Source: Stenocarpella maydis
Taxonomy: Eukaryota; Ascomycota; Sordariomycetes; Diaporthales; Diaporthaceae
Direction of reading: 5' to 3'
DNA: 64,000 nt
NCBI GenBank assembly: GCA_002270565.1
Contig: NQMI01000112.1
Location: forward strand, 90,997 to 154,996
This document shows, piece after piece, positions 35,773-46,200 of the stretch. The notes beneath the pieces are model-generated. The model had not been told where the DNA came from, searched no databases, and saw nothing but the letters and a program-made list of their open reading frames with translations. The translations under genes and the position numbers were made by a program. Numbering within the stretch: position 1 is the first letter of the stretch; each line of letters opens with the position of its first letter.

Positions 35773-36141
35773 TGTTCCGGGGTCTAGGGGAACCGGCATG
35801 TTTCGGAATCCGGAGGAAAACCAGCCTTGGCATCCCCCCCCCCNTATATTATTTTTGAAAAATTTCTAGTCCTATAGAATTAATCTTTTTATACCCTATA
35901 AACTTATATCTATCTAATATATATATATATATATACTGTAAAAATTTTTCTTATGCCCTTCTCTTCTGCCCTCCCCTCTTAGCACCCTTTATTCCCCTTA
36001 TAACTCTCTTATTGCATTAGGGGCTCCTCTTCTTCCCTTCCACACTCCTCTTGAGGTAGTTGCTTGATTAGGGCTCTGGCAGAACGTGTGCCTTTTTGTG
36101 TGTGTGGAGGTTTTGTCCTCACCCCCTCTGGCCCGTTTTTA
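35773..36141. repeat. LTR-like repeat, copy A (RIP-mutated, split by one N)
   Basis: Starts TGTTCCGGGGTCTAGG and matches copy B at 37443 over its length. The first 70 bp, up to the single N at 35844, are identical to copy B; the part after the N carries many C-to-T/G-to-A changes and lacks about 30 bp. It ends at TA where copy B has CA. It borders the copia remnant, whose gag and protease part should lie here. Confidence 0.7.
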
Positions 36142-37442
36142 ATATTAAGGGAGTTTTGAGATTTAACTAGAATATAGTATAGCTAGCATTCTAATACTAT
36201 TACTTAAGTACCCATCCTTATAAGTTATATTACTTATAGGTTATCTAAAGAAGTAATTCTATATATCTTTATAGAAATTAATTCTAAGTAATGTTTTCCT
36301 TAAGGTACTTTATATACTTAGTATAAATGCATAAGGCCTATAAGATTTATTTATATTTAGCATTTTTAGGGTATACCCTTACTATATCTTTTCTTCTTTT
36401 AGTTTCCTTCTTAGGGTATAAAGCTACCTATTTAAAAGTTCTATTAGCTATAGTAACTTCTATAATGTTGGTTCTAGGGGCTAAAAGAGTAGTCCGTCCT
36501 AGGTATATTTGCAATTCCTTCTATCATGCCTAAGGTACATATAGGTCTGGTAAGAGGAGTTCTGTTAGTCCTTGCAGAGGGTTAGAAGGTTTTTTCATTA
36601 CCCTATTATAAGTATCCTTACCCTTTAGAGGTATTCTTAGGGAACCAGTTAGCGCCTTCCGTTTCATTATAGTAAATAGAACAGCTATTATTAAAGCATT
36701 CTGTCCAGTTAAGAGAGGTATAGTTATTTTTTGCTTATAGAGGTTCCTTTATTAGAGGGACAAGTTACTACCTTACCTTATCCTTCTAGTATTTCTTATA
36801 CTAGGAGTCCTTATACTAACTAAAGTATAAGCTATTATATTATTCTTCCTTATTAGGGTTATAAAGTCCTTATCCTTTATTAAGGTATTATTTAAGGTAT
36901 ACTTAACATTAGTTATATATTACCACTCTATAAATATAATACTTATTCTTAAGCTCTTATTATTACTTTAAGTAAGGAGGAGATCGCAAGGCTATACTAA
37001 TTTATTATAATTCTCTTATAGCAGTATTAGCTTATTTAAGGCTTTCTAGTATAGGCTTCTAATCCTTATTTTTCTTTAAAGCCCTATATTCTAATATAAA
37101 GTATCCTATTTTATTATAATTATAGTACTTTCTGAGAATAATTTGTGCTATAAAATAGCATTCAGTTCAGCGTATGTATTTTTTTTCGACAGGGTTGCAA
37201 TATGGTGCTCTAAGGCAAATTAGGACAATTAACAATGGTCTGGACAACTTTATATTGAATTAAGTTGGGCTTCTGTAAGCCCTCCTTGTATACCCTCCGA
37301 CATCATCTCACCCGCGGGCACGCTATGGTGGGCTCTGGTGCAAGTTTGCAAAAGCCGGAAAATTCGCCCTTCCAACACACCATCTTTGGTTCCAAGCAAC
37401 TAGCCAACCATAGCCCTAGTAATGCCCAAATTAAGTACATAT
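36142..37442. other. AT-rich sequence between the LTR-like repeats
   Basis: About 1.3 kb, strongly AT-rich. One 68-codon frame (36327-36533) is hydrophobic and unrecognised; no element coding region is readable. Confidence 0.45.
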
Positions 37443-37843
37443 TGTTCCGGGGTCTAGGGGAACCGGCATGTTTCGGAATCCGGAGGAAAACCAGCCTTGG
37501 CATCCCCCCCCCCCCTCCCTCCAAGGCTATAAGAAGGGGCCTTCCTGCGTTGCTTTTGAGAAATTTCTAGTCCTAGAGAATCAATCTTTTTATACCCTGT
37601 GAATTTGTATCTGTCAGATATATACGTGTGTACTGTGAAACTATTTCTTGTGCCCTCTTTTTCTGCCTCTCCTTTTTGGCACCCTCTATTCCCCTTATAA
37701 CTCTCCTATCGCGTCAGGGGCTCCTCTTCTTGCCTTCCACGCTCCTCTTGGGGTGGTTGCTTGATCAGGGCTCTGGCAGAACGTGTGCCTTTTTGTGTGT
37801 GTGGAGGTTTTGTCCTCTCGCTCTCCCTCTTGGCCCGTTTTCA
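37443..37843. repeat. LTR-like repeat, copy B (little mutated)
   Basis: 401 bp beginning TGTTCC and ending TTTTCA, the TG...CA ends of an LTR. The interior has C tracts and a TATACCCTG box. The flanks (CATAT left, ATAAG right) do not form a clear target duplication. GC content is much higher than in copy A, so it was probably not hit by RIP or arrived later. Confidence 0.65.
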
Positions 37844-40285
37844 ATAAGTGCTATATTCCTAAGGAGATAGATACAACTAAACTTGCCCTTCCCCCTCCTC
37901 CCTCTATTCATTCTTTCTTCCCCCTTTCTTATATAAGAATCCCTCCTTACTACTTCGCTACTCTAAAGCTACTTGTAACTTACGCCTTTATAGCAGGCCC
38001 CTTTAGTATAGTCTTAGGGTAAAACCTTTAATATATAATCTTCCTTAGCACTATTTGGGCTGCCTGTTATATGCTAGTTGCTTCTTTATAGCGCCCCCAT
38101 AGGGCCTTTAGGTGCCTTAGCCTAGGGTAGCATACTGGATCCTGACACTACTTCCTGGTCCTGGCCACTTCCTGGTACCCTACGTTAAAATAAATATAAA
38201 TTTTTATTATAACTATGCTTATTCCTACTTAGAACTAGAAATCTGATTATTGGTACTATTTAATATTAGTACTACTAGCTTGTAAGTCCTAAGCTATAAA
38301 AATACTATAATTCACTATATGTGATAGCCATGATTGGAAGGCGGTGGTGATATGGGCCCTTGATGAGTACTTCTTGCTTAGCTGCAGTAGCGGGCTTGGC
38401 GAGGAGGTTACTTTGCAGGGGTCTATACTATACTGGCCTCCGTTGCCCTTCTGGCCGTAATAAGCCCTGGAAAGCCTGCATCCTTCCGCCAACTGCGATG
38501 CAAACAGAGCTCACTACCTAGGTAGTTAGATAGCCTTGGGGCAAACGGCCCGATCATGCTTACGCGCCGCAGCTGCTGGCAATAAATATTCTCCACGTCA
38601 TTCGACAGTGCGGCGCCACTGTGTTAGGTCTGCTCGCCGTTGCGTTGGCCCACGACCCAGGCAGCCACTTCTTGGCCTCAGCTGCTACTACCGCTGCCCT
38701 TACATTCTGCCAGACCAAGTGCGGAGAGTCTGTGCTCTCCCTGGACCATTTCCAGCGCCGCGCAAGTCTCCTGGAAACGGTTGATGCTCGTGGCCCTCGG
38801 GCGGACTTGTTGGGTTGGGCCCCAGGCGTGGGCTGCGCTTGGGAGAAATTCATGTTGGTCATGTGTCACGCGAGACCCGCTTTGGCGTGATTCAAACCGG
38901 GGTTGACATGGTGATTAACCAAGGGCCCGAGCTGAGGCTCAGTCTGCGCATAAATTAGTGGTTTTTATAACCTGAAGTAATGCTGGAGGATTGGGCGATG
39001 TCATCTTCAAAAATCGGCCAGAAAGGGGCTTCTATGACTCGTCTTTCGCTGAGACAAGATGATATATCATCACACTGCCTTCCAAAGCTGCTTTCACCTC
39101 GTCTGTTTACCTAGGTACATTTACGTTAGGAGCTAGCCGTGAACATTTGATGTAAGTACTGAGCTGGCTGCACTAAATCCTCTCTCAGGTCAGTAGGATT
39201 CTGCCCCCTGATTTTCCTCCAACATCAACACTGCTGGATCGCATTGTGGGGTATCAAATGACAAATGCCACGCTTAACTAGTCGATCCGAGCTGCAGTCC
39301 GAGCCTGCGTGTTAAGGTCGTCACCTTGTCATCAACTATTGATAGCCACCATAAAAACCCATCGGAACGTCGAGATTGGCACTCGCAACCCCATCGACAT
39401 GATGGTTGACATGCTGCATGTCAGCACTTGCAGAAGTGGCGTCAGTGGTGCTTTCAAGGTTGACTAGGGGCTACATTAGCTGCAGAGCATCCTTTCAGAA
39501 GCGATTGTTAAGCTTCTGGGTCCCAGAAACCATTTTGAATTTTTGATTTATCAAAACATCAGTTGCGCCATTGGAGTAACTTTCAATAACCGGGTGTCTG
39601 GTGGTAGGCGTCGTTTTCATCCATCCCAGGCTCATTGCACATTTGGTCTTCAGATCGGATGCAGAGCAACGTGTTGACTCTTTCATGAAGAGAGGCATGG
39701 ATCTAGACTTCCATGACGGCCCAACGGGGAAGCTTTGTGCCAAGGGTTTCTGCCTGTTCCAGGCCCATCAAAGGATTCGCTAACAACCCAGAATGGATGG
39801 ATTAGTGCAGCTAGAGTGGTTTGTGCGAGCTGATAATCTATGCATATGGTACCCAGGGTACTTGTGAGATCCGGTGACTTAGTGTAAGTCTCTGACATCC
39901 AGGCCATGGCGGGGAAGAATCGATGGCGAAGTAGTTTGTTTATTGCTCCTGATGCGCTACGATACAGGCAGTTATTTGTGCTGCAGCTGGGTGTGGGTGC
40001 CCACACAGCTCTTATTTGACCTGTTTGACAAGCAGTTGCTGAGAGTGGGACATTTCCTAAGCAATGTTGTAGATGGCTTCCATTCCTTCTAGCACACCAA
40101 AGCACGAATACATTTACCCCTTCTTTGCACCCCGTACGCTTTACCAGCTTCCATACCACTGTGTCAAACACCTAAGGTCTATGAGGCTACTTCTCTGCAG
40201 CTGAAGTCTGGGCTCCTGCGTTTCGCATAGAGTTCACTCGGAGAATAACCAATGGTCCAATAGTTTCGTAAACGTTCAGACAAAG
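37844..40285. other. intergenic upstream of the PKS, no supported gene
   Basis: AT-rich until about 38300, then normal composition. It holds one copy of a short dispersed repeat near 38143-38174. Open frames at 38536-38890 and 39495-40171 have no convincing family features. The last few hundred bases are the presumed PKS promoter; no TATA box or factor site is obvious. Confidence 0.5.
38143..38174 (-). repeat. short dispersed repeat, copy 1 (least mutated)
   Basis: Reverse complement reads GGTACCAGGAAGTGG then CCAGGACCAGGAAGTAG. It matches copies at 49631-49664 and 63472-63504, which carry C-to-T/G-to-A changes. Confidence 0.7.
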
Positions 40286-43200
40286 ATGTCTCGGTTGCCT
40301 CGCATCCCAGAACTACTCGCCCGCCATGCAGAAGAACGCGGCCACAAGGTGGCTTTCTCGGCACCCGGTCGTGAAATTGTACGTCTCTGTTATGAAAACC
40401 CCTTCCTTCAACTGGAGTCCACCAGCGAGATAAAACAGAGTCTTGCATAACGTTTGGCATCCTGACCTGCCATCGCACTCACAAAGGGTCTTCAATTCAC
40501 GTTCGTCGCTAACTATTTGTGCCTGCGATAGACCTACAGCGACCTAGAGACGCGAACGAGGCGCAAAGCTATTCATCTCGTGCGCTCTGGTGTCGGGAGG
40601 GGCCACTTCGTAGCCCTTGTCCTGGGCAGAGGCCTGGAGGCCGTCGAAAGCATACTCGCAATCACTCGTGCGGGTGCGGTGGGAGTCCCTCTGGATCCAC
40701 GGTCGCCTCCTGCCGAATTATCCAATGTTCTCAACCACAGTGGGGCGAAAGCCATAATCACCGACAGCCGCCACTTGAGCCAGGTGCAAGCTGCTACTGA
40801 AGGAGGATCACGGATGGTCATGGTTGTGTCGTCGTCAGACGAGGCCATCGCTGACGGCTTGGATCTCGTGCGGTATCAAGATCGGACACAAGACGAAGAG
40901 TGCACGACCTCGAGCCCTGACATAGACGAAGACCTTGGAGATGAGGCAGCCTTTCTGCACTACACCTCTGGGACGACGAGCTCCCCCAAAGGGGTCTTGT
41001 CCAGCCAGCAGAACTGGTTATGGTCTGCTCACAGCTTCGCCTCACTTTTCGGTTTGACCCAAGATGACCAGTTCTTCTGGCCTCTCCCTCTCTTCCACTG
41101 CCTTGGCCATGCGCTGTGCATCATGGCGACGGTGGCCGTCGGCGCCAGCGCTCATCTTCCCGATCCCAACGATACCCTGCTCGACAGCCTCTTCACCGAA
41201 GAGGCGCTGACAGCCACAATCATCGTCGGCGCGCCAGCAACTTACCATGAGATCATCGCCGCAGCACCGCCACTCAAGGCCTCGCTGGCCTTGCCAGCCC
41301 TACGAGTATGCATGGTTGCAGGTTCGTCGGCACCTGCGTCCCTGAGCGCCCAGGTGCAGGAGTTATTCGGCGTCCCGCTGCTGAACAACTATGGGTGCAC
41401 GGAGGCGTGTGGTGCGATTGCTGTGAACAAGCCAGGCGATCCCTATCGCGAAGGTTCAATCAGGACGATAGTCCCAGGAGTGGAACTGCAGGTTACCAGC
41501 CCCGACGGAAACGGACTTCATGGCGATCACGAGCAGGGCGAGGTCTGGATCCGCAGCCCCGGGCTCATGATCAAGTACTACAAAGAGGACGAGACACCGT
41601 TCACCGCGGAGGGCTGGTTCGCCACAGGAGACATCGGGGTCTTTTCGAATAATGGGACTGATCTCAGATTAGTCGGGCGCAAGAAAGAGCTGATCGTCAG
41701 GGGTGGTGAGAACATCCAGCCTGGCGAGCTCGAGCGAGTCCTGCTCCAGTGTCCTGGTGTTTCCGACGTGGTGGTGGCCGGGATACCACATCGCGTGCTT
41801 GGAGAAACCCCCGCCGCATTCCTCGTGAGGGAGAAGGGTGGTGGTGGAACCGATGGAGGAAGTACTGTCGACATTGATCCAAAACAACTGCTCGCCGCGT
41901 GCAGGAAAGTGCTGCCTGACTACAAGGTACCCACAGGTGAGCAACGTCGCTTTCACTTTCATCATGCCCGTCATGAGGAGTTGACATTGGCTCATGATGT
42001 TGGATGCGCTGCTGACTTTAACACCCACAGCCTTTTACGAAATCGACGACGTGCCCAGGACCTTGTTGGGCAAGCCACGACGGGCGGCTGTTAGGTCTTA
42101 CACCAGCAGGCCTTTGACTGCTCAGTCAAAATTATTGTCGAGAGAGTCAATTGAGACTTTGGTTCTCACCGAAACTGCCGGTGTGTGTGTTACAGACGCC
42201 CGGACAGGGGAGTCAAGCTCAGAATGGCTTCGTGGCCACTTTGATCAGCCGTTCAGCCTCTTGGGTCTCACATCGCTTGCTGGAGTAGTCCTTCGGGATC
42301 GCCTCTCGAGTCTCACCGGCTTGGATCTCCCCACCACACTCATCTTTGACTATCCTACTCCGGAGTCTGTGAGCACCTATATCTACCGGCGGCTAATCGA
42401 GCAGAGAACACCGCCCACTACAGTCTCAGAGTCTCCAACTGTACCCAACAGTGTTGAGCCGATTGCTATTGTTTCTATGGCCTGTCGTTATCCTGGAGGT
42501 ATCTCATCCCCGGAGGACTTATGGAGGGTTGTATCTGAGGGGGTCGATGTGACCTCCGAATTCCCAGATGATGTCAGTCATTACTCGTCTTCTCTTGCCC
42601 TTCGCTCCAACTTTCGTACAATACAGGCAGCAGTGGGCATGGCATTCTAACCACTTATTTGTTTTTTCTCTTTGGAATTCTCTTTACTGACAAAAACCAC
42701 AGCGAGGCTGGAACCTCGACGCCCTATATAATCCGGACCCCGACGCACCCGGCACGTCCACAACGCGGCGTGGCGGCTTCCTCGAGAACATGGCTGACTT
42801 CGACGCTGGACTCTTCGGTATGTCGCCCCGGGAGGCCCTCGCCACAGATCCGCAACAGAGGCTGTTGCTAGAGACGACATGGGAGTTGGCCGAGCGAGGC
42901 GGCATTGCCCCGTCATCGCTGCGCGGGAGCCAGACAGGCGTCTTTGTGGGCATTATGTACGGCGATTATGGAGATAACGGCAAGGACAACCCAGGTATGT
43001 TGCACAAGCCTTTACCCTTTCAGATCGAGGAAGTGAGTGGCTGACAATTTGTCGATAGAGTTTGAAGCACATGCTGGGCTGGGATCATCTGGCAGTCTAG
43101 TTAGCGGACGCATATCCTACTGTTTCGTGAGTGTCCTGAGAGTGGAGTTTCTGGATGAGACAAGGCTGACTAGGGATGATAGGGCCTGCACGGTCCGTCA

Positions 43201-46200
43201 ATATGCATCCACACTGGCTGTTCATCCTCGTTGGTTGGAATCCACCTAGCAGCCGCATCCCTCCGAAGCGGAGAGTCGTCGCTCGCCATCGCAGGCGGAG
43301 TCACAACCATGGCAACACCGTATTCCTTCATATCGTTCAGCAAGCGAAGGGGCCTCTCCCCAGACGGCCGCTGCCGCGCGTACTCCAGCGATGCAGCCGG
43401 CACTGGCTGGTCCGAAGGCGTGGGCCTCGTGCTCCTCGAACGACTTCAAGACGCAAGGCGCAACGGACATCGTGTGCTCGGCATAGTGCGTGGCTCTGCC
43501 GTAAACTCGGATGGGGCGTCGAACGGGCTCACGGCCCCGAGCGGGCCTGCTCAGCAACAAGTCATACAGACGGCACTGGCTCAGTCGATGCTTTCGCCAG
43601 CTGATGTTGACGTGGTCGAGGGTCATGGGACGGCCACACCTCTGGGAGATCCTATCGAGGTTCAGGCATTGATTTCAGCCTATGGCAATGGTGATGGTGG
43701 CGTTCGACGACCGATTTCGAGACCGTTGCTGCTAGGCTCGGTTAAGTCCAAGTACGTCTGCCTGTATCGCATAGCACCTACAGTAACATCGTGTGGCTGA
43801 CTTGAACTGCAACAGTATCGGCCACACACAAGCTGCAGCGGGGGTTGCGAGTATCATCAAAATGGTACAGGCGATTCAACATGGCGTGGCTCCAGCGTCA
43901 TTGCATATCGGTGAGCCCTCGCGGCATATCGAGTGGGGAGGGAGCGGTGTTGAGCTCCTCACCCAGGCAAAGCAGTGGCCCATTATCCCCTTCGACGCCG
44001 ATGAGGTCCCGAGACCAAGGCGTGCTGCAGTTTCATCCTTCGGGATAGGTGGCACAAACGCACACGTGATTCTGGAGCAGCCCTTCGAGCACGAGAATGG
44101 AAGAACGGGCGACTTTGGCCTTTTGACGCCTCCAACAAGTCCGATGACGAGAGGACTGCCATTTCCGTGGGTTATTTCAGGCACAGACGAGGCTGCTCTG
44201 CGCGGACAGGCACGGGCTTTGCTGGCATCCAATATGATCCTCAGCCAGGATCCTGCGGATGTTTCGTTCTCGCTCGCAACCACACGGTCTGTTCTTCGAC
44301 ACAGAGCTGCGATAGTTCCCGATACTGGAGGCAAGTATGAAGCCGCACTTATGGCCTTAGCCCAGGATGATCCACACCCTGATGTTGTGATGGCATTGCC
44401 TAATGAACCAGCGAGTACCACGAGACCACGTCTGGCGTTTCTTTTCCCAGGTCAGGGAGGCCGGCTGCCTGGGAAGGCTGCCCTGGAGGAGCTTTGTGCT
44501 GCCTTTCCTATCTTCTCGGCTACGTTTCAAGAGGCTTGCAGTGAAATCGACCACCACTTCGGACGTCTCCTGAAGTCTATTCTAAGCAACAGCGAGGGAA
44601 AGGGGACAAACCGCACTGACCTTGACCAGGCCTTCCTCTTCTGTTTCGAAATAGCAATGTTCCGCCTCCTCGAATCATTCAACATCCAGCCCGATTTTGT
44701 GTCCGGTCACTCCCTTGGGGAGATCACAGCAGCTCATGTTTCCGGAGCTCTGTCCCTTCGCGAAGCCGCCACCATCGTGGCCGCCAGAGGCAAGCTCATG
44801 GCTGCGCTGCCGAGCAACGGTGCCATGGTGAGCATCTGTGCTAGCGAGAAAGAGGTTGCCGAGGAGATATCAAGAAAACAGGGTCAGCTCCGGGGCGATA
44901 AGGTGACCATCGCAGCCGTGAATTCGCGAAAGTCGGTCGTCATATCTGGGAATGCCGACAGCGTCATGGCTGTTGCAGAAAGGTTTGTCAGCCGAGGACG
45001 GCGAGTGACCCGATTGCGAAACGTTCGACACGCCTTTCATTCGCCCATGATGGATCCCATACTAGGCGACCTGCAAGATCAACTCTCGTCATTGATGGAA
45101 GTTGGGATCGAGGCGACAATCCCCGTCGTTTCCACCGTTACGGGCGCCCGAGTTGTAGCATCTGAGCTCAGGTCCGCGGCACACTGGACTCGCCATGTGC
45201 GCCAACCTGTTCGCTTTTCCGACGCCGTCAGCGAGATCAAAAATGAAGGCGTTTCTGTCCTTGTTGAAGTCGGACCATCCGCAGTCATTTCTACGCATGT
45301 GCCGGGCACCATCGCCGCGCCCAGCCAGATCAACAAGCTGCTGGACGCACTTGGCAAACTCTGGGTGCAGGGCGTGCAGGTCGACTGGCGAACTGTCTTC
45401 AGAGACACTAACGCAAAAGTTGTTGATCTTCCAGTGTACGCCTTCCAGAGGCGTAGGTACTGGCTTGACCCACCAAAACCTGCGAAGGCACCACATGAAG
45501 ACATTGGGACTTTGGGGCATGGTATACTCCTCCATGCCACTTCTATGCCTGGCACAGGGAATATTATCTGCTCCGGGACCTTGTCGGCGGCCAGGCAGCC
45601 TTGGATGCTTGACCATGTGGTAGGTGGGCAAGTAATTGTTCCTGCGGCGGCATTCGTTGAACTGGTGTTGCGAGCCAGCCAGGAATGTACTGGGGCAAAA
45701 GAGTCCATGATACTCAACGAGTTGTCGTTTACAGCACCGCTGGCATTGGATACAGAGGAAGATGCTATCATACAGATCCAAGTACTCATCAAAGAGCCAG
45801 ACGAACACGGAATCCGGCCTGTCGACGTACATTCACGCCCCAATTGTGTCCCATCACAGAGCGAATGGACACTGCACGCCACAGGGACCCTCAAGTTGGC
45901 TTCTCAGGCCACCGTCATCACCGATGAAGCGATCAAGGACCTCGAGGATACCAGGGATCAGAATGCAGACCAAGAGGATGGAAAATTGGTAGACGTGTCC
46001 GGAGCATACAGTACCCTGGCCGATGTAGGCATCAGCTATGGGCCATCTTTTCGACGCGTGAGTGGCGTTTGGCGCCCGCACTCTGACAGCCAGGTGAACA
46101 ACGAGCTGCAAGCGTCCATAGACAGACTCAAGACCCACGGCGAGATGTACAACCTACATCCGGCCCTGCTCGATGCCGCGATCCATGCCCCCCTGCTCGC

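Noticed and set aside
36327..36533. 68-codon hydrophobic frame between LTR-like repeats
   Set aside because: Ile/Leu/Tyr-rich composition is what AT-rich DNA gives by chance; no start context or relative recognised.
35773..37843. The two LTR-like repeats as both ends of one complete retrotransposon
   Set aside because: The outer flanks do not share a target duplication, the 1.3-kb interior has no element coding, and copy A contains an assembly N.
38536..38890. Overlapping open frames on both strands upstream of the PKS
   Set aside because: Equal-quality frames on both strands, no motif, no splice support; probably chance in GC-normal DNA.
39495..40171. Minus-strand frames with an ExxR-like KESTR motif, considered as a P450 remnant beside the PKS
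   Set aside because: No haem-binding loop or other P450 motif could be read in any nearby frame, and the surrounding translation does not resemble the family.
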